NCBI GenBank assembly: GCA_900618425.1
Contig: UZAN01039479.1
Span: 54,710-118,709 of the forward strand
Reading direction: 5' to 3'
DNA from: Echinostoma caproni
Lineage: Eukaryota; Platyhelminthes; Trematoda; Plagiorchiida; Echinostomatidae
Length of the DNA: 64,000 nt
Numbering within the stretch: the stretch's first letter is position 1; every line of letters starts with the position of its first letter. The position numbers and the translations under genes were made by a program. Under the pieces are notes generated by a model. The model saw only the letters and a list, made by a program, of their open reading frames with translations, was not told the origin of the DNA and ran no database searches. This document shows positions 15,101 through 30,100 of the stretch, piece after piece.

Positions 15101-18100
15101 CTCCTCCCAGGGAAAAGAGTCCTTGACTTAAAATATTCCGATGATATTGCCTTCCTGGGTAACGATACAAAGGCAGCCCAAAGCGCTTTGAACCGCTTGG
15201 CGATCGAGAAATCCAGGTATGGTATGCGCTTTGCACTTCCCAAGTGCAAAGTGATTGTTCAAAACTGGTAAGAGTCTGTGCCTGCGCTTACCCTCTGTGG
15301 TGATCAGCTGGAAGTAGTTGAGAGCTTTACTTACCTCGGGAACTTGATCGCAGCTGGTGTTGGTGTTGGGGAGGAGATCACATCAGGAATAGCGAAAGCT
15401 AGAGCAGCTTTCACCAACCTGCGACACCTGTGGCGCCGCCATGAAATCCGACTGTCTCTTAAGGGAAGGGTGTACACCGCAGCAGTTCGTAGCGATCTGT
15501 TTTACGGTTGCGAGATCATGGGCTCTCCGGGCGGAAGATGCTCATCGACTTCCAGTATTCGACCACCGATATCTCGGAAGCATTGCTTGAGTTTGGTGGG
15601 AACATCGGGTGAGCAATGACGAGGTTCGTCGTCGTGTGTTGGGTGTGGATAGTCGCTCTCTAACGGAAGTATTCGCTCTACACCGCCTCGAATAGCTCGG
15701 TCACGTATGCCTGCGTATGCCTACCCCTCGACTATCTTTTCGTGCAAGATTTGTACGTGACGGACAAGGCTGGAAGAAGCGCCGTAGCGGTCAGACCTTG
15801 ACATGGCGTAGAGGTGTGAAGAAGCTAGCTTCAGTTTTGGCTTTGGTTGGTGCAGCCCGCCTTTTAGGTTGAGGCCCAAGGAAGGAGGATTGTAGTAGGT
15901 TAGCGAAACTGAGAGATACGGCCCAGAATAGAAGTCAGTGGCGTAAATGCTGTCCGGTTTGTCTGTCGAAATCCCGTGCCACTTGAAAATAAGACTAACA
16001 CAAAAAAAAATCTAAAAGTGTACAGTGAAACACAGAAGTTTGTTGTTATTCCTGTCATCTGCTGTTTCCCAATGTAACTGTTTCACCTTCTTTTATTTCT
16101 GTTCAGTTTCGTTCAGTTCGGTTCTCTCCGAACGAATTGTGGCCTTTGCCCATATGAGCGTCCATATTGGTGTGTTGTCGGCGAGTTTCCTTCACTTCTA
16201 ACACTTCGATATGCAATTTTTCGGAAAAGCAGAAATATGTGGTGCAGTATCACATCACTTGTCGTTAGGTTATAGCTAAAGCTAAACCCTCACCTCAAGT
16301 AAAACCGCTTTACAGCACTCACCAAGTGCTTTTTTAAAATCATTCATAGTACTGCAGCTTACCACTGACAGCGGCAACCGGTTCCACAATCCAGTTACCC
16401 TGTTCGGTATCTCAGTCCACTTGTCCCATGTTCTGGTTATTGCTATTAGTGTTGTGTCGTTGGCACTATGGTTGTCCGCAAGCCAGTGGTAAATATATAT
16501 ATATTTATACGCATATGTATAGTGAGAGACATGTATTCAATGAAAGCCGAATTATGCTAGCTCGTTTAGAATGAGATTGCATATAAGGATTTAGCAGCTA
16601 TTAATATCCATGGCCTGGTGTTCAATCGTGTTGACTGTAGTTTTCAATCACCAGCTTCGAAAATTCATGATTTGATGAAAAAATGTGATTGCTCTGGAAA
16701 CAGCGAGTTATTGCAGGTTCCAGACACCATATGAAATTGATTGTTGTTCTAGTTTAAAACCATCCCGCATTTAAGACGTAAAATTATAAAGTTCGTAGTT
16801 CCATGAGTATATGCCCTACCTGCACTGGATCTCAATGCCAAGCATAGCTTTATTTATCGTTTTATTTGTCCTTGGTTTATACCCTTGATTCACTACCTAT
16901 GAAGAAAGGTAAAAGCCAAGTACCACAGAAACTATTTCCTTTTTTCAGTTAGTCACCAAAATGGACTCCGGAAACCTTTGGTCAATGATAGCACGCTTCT
17001 CCAGGGCGGGAGGTAAAATTATTCGATCTTTCCCACCGGAACACATTTGTGTTAGCGATCAAATTCCACGGAAAAGTGGAAAGATGTTTTCAATGCCAAC
17101 ATCGATTTCTCAGACTACTCGAACTTAGTGGAGTTCTTTACTCTCAAATGCTTCTCAAGTTTGTGCACCTAGAATCAGATGCAATTTACTTAAAGACAGT
17201 TGCAAATTCAACGGGCAATGTACTTTTAATTACGTTGTTCACTATTGCAAATCCCAACTATTAGATAACAAGTTAGTATTTGCAATCAATCGGCTTACCT
17301 CCTTGTTTTGTTCGGTGCAGGATAGTTTGTGGTAAAACGATTACCTGTTGATTTGACTCATGCAATTCCATTTGCCTAATTTGTGCAGATATTTCGCAGA
17401 AAACTAACTGGAACCTACAGCCAGCATCTTCCTTCAAAATAAACGAACTCTGAAACAGCTTATTTGAGGTATGCTGAATGAGAAACACATGGGGGTTATG
17501 TAAGCGTGTGATAGAAATTTCCCAGTTGAACCTCATGAAAACTGAGGATTCTTTTTTTCGAGTTACCAAAACTTGGTTTTCAAAGCCTTTTGAGTAGCAC
17601 TATTCGCCCATTTGAATCGATGGCGGTTTGTGTTATGATCTCAAGTATTTTGAGGACAAATATCTAGCAAAAATGTGATAGCAAACGACTCAATTGGTCA
17701 ATAAACAGTGACACCTAATGAAGAGTCTATACAAGTTGATGTGAATCAGATTATTCAACCAAATGCCTGAGTTGGCATTTGACGCTCTTCGTTACTAATT
17801 CCGTAACCGGTCCACCCAATGTTACATAACCAAGTTTTATTGGCTGATTGCATACTAAGTACGGACAACGGTTATGCGCAGAATTGCTGATGGCTGAGTT
17901 TGAAAACATGAATGATCGTACAGCAAACAATGTGCAAAGCGTTGTCCATAACCAAGCTATCGGCAACTGCCAACGTCCAAGGTCAATGTTTATCTGAAAA
18001 ACAATATACATAACAGGTCCTACTGAAACATTTCACTCGACTGGGAAATAAAGAGCGTGAATCTCACGTTTTTAAGATGATCACCGGTTGGTATTGCGAG

Positions 18101-21100
18101 TGCTAATACGGGATGTGAGAAACCTGATCGGAAGAGTGTGGTGCTAATTTGGGGACCAATACTCAGTGTCTATCATCAAAATTCAACACGAATTGACTAA
18201 AATGAGTAGCTTTCTGATAGTTGCCTTTTAACCGTTTTGGTGCAAAAAAATTATTTGAATGTCACTTACCCGTGAAATAACATTTTAAATTTGCAGTTTA
18301 TAAGCCATTCAGAAGGAGCCGGAGAACCAACGGTTGTAAGAGGAATTAATTCCTGAAAAATCGAATGGGTCACTTCACGAACTACCAAAGATCTTCCGAT
18401 AAACCTGCTCAAAATTCTCCAGTGAAATACAACCACAAGAAAGATAACGATGCGACCCATAGACTGAGATCACATGTAATTATCCACCAAAACGTGTGCG
18501 CTGTTGTAACTCTTGAAAAAGTATGCAACTATACTCTGCAGGACGACAGAGGCCCCAGTTCATGCGAATTAGTTCAAATTATTAAACGTAATAACCACAA
18601 ATTTTTAGGGAGTGAGGGGGGGGGGTAAATTAGTTGTCTCTGTCCTATAACAATTATCAATTGGTGGTCGTTTATTCTCCCATCTTAAATGGTACTGTGA
18701 ACTAATGCAGTCCAGTCCAGTCCAGTCCAATGGAATAACCGATCCTAACAAGAAAAAAAAACAGAAAAATTTCTGATGTTAGGCTAATTGATTAAATGTC
18801 AGGCAAACTAATAGTAGTTCGTTCTGTTTTTGCTTCCTCCGCTATACAGACATCAACGAATGTCAAGAAGGCTTGCCCAGTGGTGAAAAAGCCTGTGTCG
18901 GTGAGGGGATGATTTGTACCAACACGCCTGGCTCGTACAGTTGTTCATGTTCTGAAGGTTTTCAGATGGCAGACGACGGAACGTGTGTTGGTGAGCGATG
19001 ATGTATTGTGCTTTTACTTAGTCAAAGCTTTGAAATAACGGTATAATTTATTCTTTCCGATTTATCGATAAAGGAGGATAGCAAACATATCGCGTTCAAA
19101 AGAAAATAACACCTTTCGTGTTGACTTGTCGCTTTGGTATTTAGCGATCAGTAAATGGTTTCACATTTGTGTATTGGTTGAGCGATGAGATATAAAGGTA
19201 TATGTTAACATTTTCAATAATATGTGACTATTAATGGGTTAGGGAGTTGGAAAATTGACGGTGGAATAAAGTATTTTGTAGGTCAGGGCATACATACTCT
19301 CTGGAGTATATTTGATAGGTTTTGGTCAACAAGCCAATGGTGATAAGCATTTGAATTATCTTGAGATCCGGTAATTCTTCTAAGTACTACAAGTGATACA
19401 GTATTCAGCATTTAATATAATGGTGTTTGTAGAAATGGTCAGTAACACATTAAAGCCGATCACCGATGTAATTGATCCAGATTGTTGATTCTGATGTGAG
19501 CAGCTTGATAATAGATAGTCAGATTCTGATAGATAGGGTCAACGTTTTGTCTCGGATAACTCTATAAGTGTTATCAGATCAAAATAACTCAGTCTGAACT
19601 GAGTGTTATTTTTATCATTTTTTTCGCAGATATAAACGAATGCAATTTGCCAAAGAATCCCTGTCGAAGTGGACAGCAATGTAGAAATATAATTGGATCT
19701 TATCAGTGTGTGCGACAGGTGCCATGCGGATTTGGTTATGTGCTGAACCCAAAAACACAACAATGCGAAGGTGAGAGTACCCACCGCTAGTATCGTATTG
19801 TATTGTATTATTGTGTTATAGATAACTTGTTCAGGCAACTATGTCTACATTTCAGTCAAAAATGTGGTCACCGTTTTATTAGGATAAAAAATGAAGTGTA
19901 TACAACAATGACAAAACTAAGTGATGTTCATCTTTGTAAATTTAAGATTAGTTCGTTACGGATCCTCTCTGTGTCAGTGAGAATACGAGCCAGATAGGGA
20001 ACCGGAGAATTGCGATAAATGTTTTTACGTGAGGGTAAGCAGTGAAAATTGGATCGGGTTGTAGCGTGGGAACGGCAAGCAGATAAATCGGGATTGAGCA
20101 GATGACTGGGGTCATTGAGTATCTTATGACCAAAATTATCCATGAAGTGATATGCAAATTACACTATTTTGCGATCAGAGTGTTTAAAAAAAATAAGAGA
20201 AACACGGCGGATAATTACCAAACCGCGAAGTAGAGTGATGAAATCGTTTTTAAATATTCCAGGGAAAATAAAGGGCGAACAATAAAGTATGACAGGAAAA
20301 ATGCATTGATAAACAAAGAACATACAGTTTCATGCCTGACGCGAAATTTTCGTAGCTTGTGTATTTGAAAAGATAGGCTTAGGAAGTAAATTGCTCAATT
20401 CGTACGGAATCGTATCTGGGTAGCATGCTTTTGTTGCGTTTCTTTGAATCAAACATTTGAGTAAAGTTTTTACCGATATACAATACCCTAAAAATGTATG
20501 GTGAAAGTATCAACTACCTAGTGATACACAAATTACCGCTTACTAATTATTCAAATTTCTATCATTTCGTAAGTATTTACCTCTGACAAATTAAAGTGCA
20601 ACAATTGACTGGGACGTATTTGGAGTTTAGGCACCACACCCAGTTTAGTTTATCTAAACAGTTTGTTGTCACACACAAACACACGGTGTTGAACAACATG
20701 ACGATCGGTGAGAAAACTATCGATTAAACGCATTTAGTGATTTACAGCTCTGTGCTATTACCCGGTGCGCACAGTTTCGACTGAGGCCTGAAACAGTTTA
20801 ATGCTTACTGTCCATGGATTCGCGGTTGCTCATTTATCTCACAACATATGGTAGCTATGACTGGCTCTCAGGTTCTTTCTCTTCAACTTCTACCGGACAA
20901 GTTATGGTGCATTTTAACGACTATGACCATTCTTATTGGAAAATCAAGGGCATAATTAACTACCCTCAAAACATTTCGAGAAGACTGTTTTATTTCAGCA
21001 ATCAGGTTGTTTGTTTTGATGAAATGTACAACCGGTTGACCGTCGCACCTTGATTACCAGAAACTCTCATCACCTAAAGTAAAAATATTCCTTTCAACAA

Positions 21101-24100
21101 TTGTTTATTTAGTGGAACGTTATTCATGCGCGGGTTTCATTACAGAATAATCAAGTTTTATAGATGATGCCTAGATGACGCCAATTTATAGAAGGAATAG
21201 ATTATGGTGAAATGAAATTTGCATATCTTAGACCAAAATATGCTCTCGAGCATTCAGAGTAAATGTTTTCTGTTTCGGAATCTGTGCCCTAATCCCTGAG
21301 TGCTGAGAGGTTTTATGTGCAACTACAGGTATTAACCAAACTCGTGTAACATCCTGATTCGCGTCACATTTGTTCCTCTCAATGCTTCATTTTTCCAGCC
21401 TTATTCACGGGACTGAATATGATATTGCCCCACATTAGATGCAACATATCTGATATAATATCGACTTATGTCACTGCTTCTATTAACCACATGCTATTAA
21501 AATGTACAATTTCGCGATTTCAACGATTTTTGCAAATACATCAGTGATGTTGCACGAGTTTGGTCAACACCTGTATATTCTGCCAATCAACTAATTATTC
21601 CCCCTCTTGTTGCACAGAAAAATACAAAAAAAAGATTTGCTGACCAACTATCAGCTTTGCAGGAAGGTCCCTGGCAAGTTGATTAAGTGGGTCTTTCAAA
21701 ACGGCAGGCTGTAAAATGAGGAACTATGAAGCTTACGGTTGCCCAATTGAAGGATGTGTGCTTGTCACCATGCCACCACCAACACCCCTATAAGCTAAGT
21801 AATTTCTTCAATAACCAATAACATTTTCAAATGATACTGTTTGGCATGCAAATGAAAGGCGTTTGGGTTCTAAAGGAATCAGCAGAAGTGGTGGGATTTG
21901 AACCTATGCGCGCACGCTAACCACACGCTTTTTCTCGGCGTACAAACGACCAGCTGAACTGTGCGGCCATACTGACTGCATTGATATTTTCACAATCCAA
22001 ACCTGTGGCTGTCGCCATTCGATTATGGATGGTTAATCCGAATGAATAAAGATCGATGCTGTCAGTCTGACTCGCTGTGTTGTATAAAACGATCGGTGGA
22101 GTTCCTGTGCGGGTTCAAATCCCGCTGACGTGATCAGCCGTTCCACATCTCTCACGCACAAATAATGTTCTGTCATAAGTCATGCGTACATTTGCCATTA
22201 GAACAGGAAGAGGAATTGTTCAATTTGAATAACGAACAGTTCTGAATCTATTTCCGTGGAGGATTTCCCGCGTCAGACAATACACGTCAATTAATGTACA
22301 TCAAATTTCAGAATAATCCCATTGTAACATCAGAAAACAAGTCCTTCGGATTTGTGTTCTGATAATGTGCATCAGCCGGCACGATAGCACACGTGTTATT
22401 CATTAGAAACGTATCAACAAGCTGCATGATTGCGATGGAAATGTTTGTGATGCTCATCAAAGAGCACTCATTATCGGTATGCATGTTATTTGTGTGCCCC
22501 TTGCAGTGACACGAACCAGCAACCCTGGGATTAAATAATACAGTTCCCATCCCTGAGCACGGACAGATTGCTCAAACACTCTGTCCCTTTATTCATGCTG
22601 TTTCGCAGACGTTCGGGTCTATGGAATGTGTAATTGCGAGGACCATAATCTGCCCGGAGAGGTGAAGGAATCTGAAAACACGAATCGCAATGCTTCTCAA
22701 CTTGACTTGAATCTGTACTCCTAGTAAAATGAAGTTATCACATTCTATCCAAGAACCCAATCACGGCACGTATCCCTATCATTCGACTTCATCACTCTGC
22801 ATAATCCAGCTGCATAAAACAATGTTTCATTAAACTGATGCAATGTTCTCTGAATATTACCGGTATTGTGTACCGTTTAAATAGGTAAATAAGCTCTAGT
22901 ATCTTAGGCAATACGTTTGTTCGTAACACGTAAACGTACACACATCAATGAACCAAACAAAATCATGTTTGGGTTGGGGAGAGACTCGATGAATACGTTC
23001 ATGTCATCACTGCAACCTGATAAACTCGAGATAGATGAGATGAGTCAGAACGGCTGTTCAAGTAATTAAAAATCAGGAACGTAAAACAATCAACACATTT
23101 GATTAATCTCCATAATAACTGCAATCTATTCGAAGGAAATTCTTTTTGGAGGATTGACAGTGTGATCGTTACATGTATGCAGCCTAATTGGCGTGAAGTT
23201 GAAACAAAGTCCCTTCAATGTTACAAAACCATAATAATAATAAGCCTTGTTTTCATTTGGGTCCACCACAATGAACACTCTGTTGATGACTGTATCATCA
23301 TAGTTTCATCAATTAACAGCCCATTTATTAGTGATCGTAATAAAAGCCAGAAGCCTTGCATCTGAGTGTTATAGAGGACCAAACCAAAACCCTGTTATGT
23401 TGATTTTAGAACACCACGCTTCCGTTTCGCCATTTTGGTTAATGTGAGGAACACAAACGCTTGACCCAAATGGTACATAAGGAACTCTAAACTCAATCAG
23501 GATTTGAACTCCCTGACTTCAACGATAAGCCGGTTTCCGCTTCATTGTTTGATCGTGCGCGTTCTGTGTTAACTTTGTAATAGCACGAATTCTTTTCCCA
23601 TGACACCTCACGAAACCGTATATGTGCAAGAAACAATGAAACTGTCTCGAACTTTCCATGCTTAGATCCTCTTGGAACATTAAACAGGTGAGAAATTGGG
23701 GTAAACATGATAGAGTGTACCGTCCCTCTTTATCGGAATGGATATGATAAAAAACCTGTCTGAATCTCCAGTGATAATTATACTAAATCTCCTGAATAAA
23801 AGCCTTTGCCATGCAGCACAATTTGGACACATCGAGTTTAATAAAATGAAGGTCCTCGGTGACGAAATTTTTATTTCTCTGATTGCAAATTCGGGTCATT
23901 CATACAGTTTACAATTTGCTTGAGCGATAGGTCTATCTGCATACTGTTGCTGGGATGATTTTTTCTCCACGAACAAGTCACTTGGCAATATTCTGTTTAA
24001 CGCATGAAACACGGAGCACGACAAATTAATAATGACGGTTCGGAACTCTGCGCCTGACTGTTATTTATTCGCGTCTAGATGTTAACGAATGCAAGGCCGA

Positions 24101-27100
24101 TCCGAATATCTGCGGGCGTGGAATGATGTGCATCAACGTTCGAGGTGGTCACAAATGTGTAGATCAAAAGTGCCCGGGAAAAGCAAGGTATGTTATTTCC
24201 CGTCTGGTGATCAACATATAACTCATATCAGTTATTCCAGAGAGGTCGCGTAGAATTCGTTTTGATTATTTTGATTATTTAGAGTCGTTTCCTTTTTTAA
24301 GTCATTTTGGTTGCTAAAACGAATATTTGAAACGGGTAGAGATGTATCGTTGGCAGTGCTAACGATAATGATAATGATACAGTAGTCTAGTCAGTCGATG
24401 TGGCAATTTGAAATGCCGGATGAAATGGCAGTAAATTGATGGTTACGATTATCACTGAAACGATCCTCCAGATACTATATTCGAATTTTTCAACCACAAA
24501 CTATCTGGCCTATTTTTTATATTCCCTAGGCAGTTTTAACCTCACTTTCTTGAAAATTGGATTCGCAATTATATATTCAACTACTAATAGACATAAAAAG
24601 ATATATAGACCATTGTTTCATAGATTAACTCGAAACCAATTAAACACTGTGTTGTCAAAAATCATCATTTAATTGATTGACATATTTGATGATGAAAGCT
24701 CATGATGATTATTGTGGTTCAAATTCCGCCGACTAGCCACAGAAAGGTCGTGGGCATCTTTCTTGCGAAATGTCAAAACATTTTGTTTTTAATTCAAACC
24801 TTCATCAGATAACACCGTGCTGAACAGTAATGGTATAGCCAGCAACCAATGCTCGGTTTGGTATAAATGTCATCAGTTTGTATAGTAAAATGCCCATACT
24901 CAACTGGATCATCTTAGACAATACACGTATTGAATGAAATGCACTCTGTAATCACTGCAGAACGTACGGGTAAAGTAACTGTTTGATACAAACCGTCCTG
25001 CTTTTTCCTCTATGTGAAAACTATCTCTTTGTATGTGAATCCCCCGGACCACCCAAACTGTAGACGAGACAAGTTTGGCAATTGTGTTCCGTGTCCCACA
25101 GGCTACATGTTCAATGCAACGAGCAATTCATGCGAAGGTAAGTTGTCTAACACGTCTTGTTCGTGCATAGATCACCACATTTGTACATATATGTGTACAC
25201 ATCAGCAATTAGTGGCCACATTCCAACGAGTTATTTATCGGCCCCATCGTAGTGGATGATATTGGGGCCAAAACGAATTCCTTATTGCACGTGTAGAAGA
25301 AAGACGCTGTTTGCTCTGACCCGCATTTTTCAAAGGCGAAAACTATGGTTCTGAATTCCCCTTGTGCCAGGTCATTCACACAAATACCTCGAGTTGGCAA
25401 TGACGATAAACGTTTCGAGGGTAGCAGTGTTTGGGTCAGTCAGAAATACCGAAATTTAAAAAAATCAAGTTAATCCAGTGAGGCGAAATTTTAACACACG
25501 AAATAGGAAAAATACGTCAGAATGAAACAGTTAGGCGAAAGCACACAAATATCATGGAATTGTGGTTACTGAAACACATCGTTTCACCACAGTGAATTAG
25601 TGCACCACTGCTCCAATCAGAAGCACATTAGATGTTGTTCAACAATGAAACAGCTGAAATGTGAAACTCGAATAAAAAGCATCTGATGTCGAACCTTGAA
25701 AATTGCTTTGAACCATTTTCTTTCGCTCGGTGTAGCGATAGTTCCATACTCGCTTCTTTTGTTTCCCATCCGAGTGGGAGTGCATAATTCAAATGAAAGG
25801 TAATCAGCACGACGTGCAGCGAATCAGTAAGAAGGTATTCTGTCTGACTAATTTTCTGTGGGCAAATTAGTTGAGATTGTAATGAATCATGAATAATGAA
25901 GCCTAAGGTTTTTGTTCACATAACAGAACTTGTTATTTTTGGCAATATTTGCCACACAGTTGTTCAGCATTAGAGAGAAAGTTCATTTTCAATCTGGAGG
26001 ATTTGAAACTTGTCCTTATGAAAAGAATAAATTTTCTCCATATGGTATTAAAAAAAATATAAATGAACGTTTTATTTCTACTGAAAGACGTTGCAAGATG
26101 CTACGTGTAAATATTCAGAGATAAGTTAATTAAGACAGAAAAAATAGCTGCCTGTAATCAACCATGATGTCAACATTAAGAATGCTGAATCAGTTTGATT
26201 TGGTATCATTCCACACTCAGTTGATCAAAAGATTTATCCCAACAATGGGTTATACTATATTCGTTTGATAAACATACCCTCCAAAGTCGATCAGTGTCAG
26301 TCCCATTCATGGCTTTTGGTCCTAACCATGCTTTTATTCAATAACCTACAACGATCGTGGTACTACTAACTTAATGTTAAATTNATTTTTTACCACTATG
26401 CGGGTTGTCGAATGGAAATGCGCATCAGTATCTTCAGTAGATCTTCTTTTCAGCCTGGGGTTTGTGCCCGGACGTTCATTGAAAGTGCCTGCTTTTGGGT
26501 CTTCTTCTCCAACAAAACATATGGTTCTTCCGTGACAGTTGCATCATATTTTACTCCATGGTCGGCACTTCTATTCGAATACGCTATTCAGAACCTGTCA
26601 ATCACCATGGAATCCTTAGTGCAGAATTTAGCATGGGTCAGATTACAATTAGATTTCCATTTTAAAACAAATCAACATTTTGTGGACACAAGGAAAGCAA
26701 CCTCATGCGTTTTGATTCTTCGACAATAAACGGACCCACCTATACATGTGGACATTTTTTTTCAATAAAGTCTGTCTTAGTGGTCAGACCCTGTCCATGG
26801 CATTTTATGAATCTCTCTGTCGTATGAACCATGTCTAGATCAATCTGCACTTTAGGATCAACTCTGAACCCCCTCACTCTTCCCCCCTCCCCCCCACACA
26901 AATACAAAACACCCTTCCGGCCCTAGATGTGGATGAATGCTCCAGTGCGGATCAGTGTAAACCTTGGGAACGATGCGTGAACCAAATGGGATATTTCATT
27001 TGTGAACAAAAACTGAATTGTGAACACGGAACTCGAATCAATTCGAACGGAACCAGCTGTGACGGTGGGTTTGAATTTACTGCTAGCTTATCCACTCCTC

Positions 27101-30100
27101 GCGGAGGACTTCAAGAGAGACTTTAATGGTTTTCATTCTGTGTGTTTGTGTGAACTGAATTCTCTTTGCTGCTTCTCTGCCTATTTCTGTGTGCGCGCAC
27201 GAGCATTTGCTAATGACCTAAGTAAATGTTTCTTGTTTGTCCGTTACTCACGCTGATTTCTGTTGTTCCGCACACATTCACAGACATTGACGAATGTCTC
27301 GAGAAAAGTTTTAATTGCCGTCATGACGAAATCTGTGCAAACAAACCGGGCTCTTACGATTGTGTACCGTCGCCGTGTTCCATCACCCAAATGTGAGTTC
27401 CAGGCGCGACTAGATGAAATGTGTAGTCACACAAACCACCATAACCGTTGTTGTTATGGTTGTTCTTGTTATTTTTCAAACCAAACTACCTCGTGAACGT
27501 TTCATCGAAATTTCTTTCTCCATGCAGTTACGACTATGTGAACAAAACATGCACGTGTGAGGCCGGATTGAGAAATGTGGACGGAAATTGCGTTGGTAAG
27601 TTGCAGTATCGTACATCAGCCATCCCTCCCCAAATCACACACACACACATACAAAGTGATTCAAGCTCAGCAGTTATTCGCCTGGTCATTCGAAGTTGTA
27701 CAGAGAACGGAACAATTGGGCGTTCCAATGAATAGTTCATGAAAATAGAAACCATCATTTTTGAAGTCATCATAGTAGAATCATAAAGCACCTACAGCCC
27801 GAACAGATTTAACTGGCAAATTGTCTTCAGAATTATAAATAGTGGTATTGTTTTAACTTTCTTCATCTCCATGTATGATCGTATTTGTCCAAAGTACACA
27901 ATGGTTTCTTAACTCCATGAGAACTTACTATTACTGTGTCGTGTAATCCTCTCTCATCCATGGGGTCATTTGTTTGAAACTTTTTGATATGGGACTCATA
28001 CGTTTTAACTCTGGACTGGAACTGTTTTTGTAAACCTATTTGCTTTTTAAGTAAATTGGTCAAACAAAGAGTCCGTTTGCGGGTGGTTGCTAGACTTCCT
28101 TTACCATGATGCACCTATTTCACAAGACTTATTGTGAACCACACCGAATGATCGTCCGGAGGAATGAAACTAATAATTAACCTTGAGGGAAAACTACAGT
28201 TTAAATGCTCTGAAACAAAAACACAATTATTCAAATGAGACATTTTCTTATACAGTAAATGCGGATTCACAGACCTCAGTGACTGTAACACGATTGCGAT
28301 CAGCTTTGAAAGAATCACTGTTCACTTTCAACCGGTAAAAGTCTTTCGTACTCGACACTGATGCATTGAAGATTGAAGAATCTCTCACGAAACGCGTAGT
28401 TGCGATGAAAATATCAGCTCTGTATGGAATAGATCAATTTACATGAATCTAACGATAACCGAATTTATCCTCAGTTATTAAACAAGAGTCATTTTAAAAA
28501 CGAAACATTGAGTGTTAGCATCTCCTCTTGAAAATTTGGAGGTTGTGAAATTATTCACGATTGAGTAGTCACGAGAACTTACATAAACTGGTTTGATACA
28601 ACACAATTTATGAGAGATTGAGCAATTGGGGAGAGGAGACACATATCTGTGAAGGAAATCAAAGTGTGAAAAGAGATGATGAAGTTGTGGTAATTCTTTT
28701 TTTCCTTCTCTTTCTCATCCACTTTACTTCCTTTTATTGAATATACGAAGATACAATCTTCAGGAAGGAGGAAGTCGACAATCAAAGGGCTGCCATTCAA
28801 CACACACTGGGCAAAGTTAGGTGGTGGTGATGATGATATTCGAACACACATCCCCGCTGGGTGATAATTTGGTGATGTTACCACCGGATCTGTGTGTATG
28901 CGTGGAAGGTGGAAGATGGAGGGCGGTTATAAATGAGTGAATAGATGACTGATTTCATGAACGGAGGTTAAGTTACCAGATTGTTGGTGGATGACCATGG
29001 GCAGACCAGTGTTCTTATAAACTGTTTATAAGGGCACAAGGGACTTGCAGAGACGGATGGCAGTCGCCTCGGTTGTTTAAAAATTCTTAACTTCATTTCT
29101 TTGGATAACCTACTCTTGACCCTACAGAAAGGATAGAAAATACAGAAAGGATAGAAAACCTCAGGCACATTGACTGCGCAATTAGACTCAGTCAACTGGT
29201 TCGGAATTGCCGCATTTGTGTTGCATTTAGGCGTTTCATGTAGCACCGAAATCAACCTTGTTTGCTATTTCGTGTTCTCCTGATTTGAAGGTTATATTAT
29301 AGTTTTCGTTTCCATGAAATTTGGATGCAATGCCGGTGAACCTGTGTTTTCGGTGAATTTCTATTCATATTTCATATATCTATTTATATAAAAGAATTTC
29401 AATAGGTTCAAACAGCAAAGTGGATGAGTCATGTGTCTGGCAATGAGCCCAAGAGAACTCCAAATTTGTGCGCTGTTTAGATCACGTACCCAAAGTTATT
29501 AAGTCATGGTGTTACGTCATGGTCGTGTGAACAAGCGATTTCCTCTTCTCTTGGCCAAGGGAGTTTGAGAGCTTGAATTAATTTGCGTTGTGCGCACAGC
29601 TCAAGCTTCATGAGTCGGATGTTAATCGCCTCTGCGGTTGCTAACGTCCGGAACCGTATTGCTCTCGAGGGGTTTGGTGAGACTCGGCAAATGATTGTAA
29701 ATACCGAGCGCATATCAACCAAGTGTCCCGTCTCTACCAGATGAGCAACGATCGAGCTTGACACAGCTCCACTCCCACCCTATGTGAGCCAGCGTGGATT
29801 GTGTTCTTTGAACCGTTGAGATAACTGCCTTGTCGTTCGACCTAAATGAGTCGCACCACAGGTGCACTTGAATTGGTAGACAATCATAGATGAGGTCAAC
29901 ATAGGAAGTTTATCTTTGTTGTAGCATCGGATGTTTGGTGACGTAGAGAACGCGCATCTTAACGGAGCGGCATTGAACGTAGATTTCAATGACCCTCTCA
30001 GTGGTGACATCACCTTTGAATAGAAGTTTTATATGAAGAGCATTTTCTTCGCATTCGGTATTTTGTTGGCTTATTCTGTTCAGTCCAATTAGAGTCGATA

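Larger units (their letters stand above)
20401..24078. other. Intron sequence with two tRNA-like SINE relics
   Basis: Apart from the SINE relics near 21.9 and 22.1 kb, nothing is recognised. The frame at 20814-21053 is probably by chance. Confidence 0.55.
27596..29405. other. Intron sequence with a SINE and a possible RT-thumb relic
   Basis: Besides the SINE at 28697-28890, a minus-strand frame (28968-29255) reads KLRIFKQPRRLPS and YKQFIRTLVCPW, which resembles the thumb region of LINE reverse transcriptases but is too short to classify. Confidence 0.4.
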
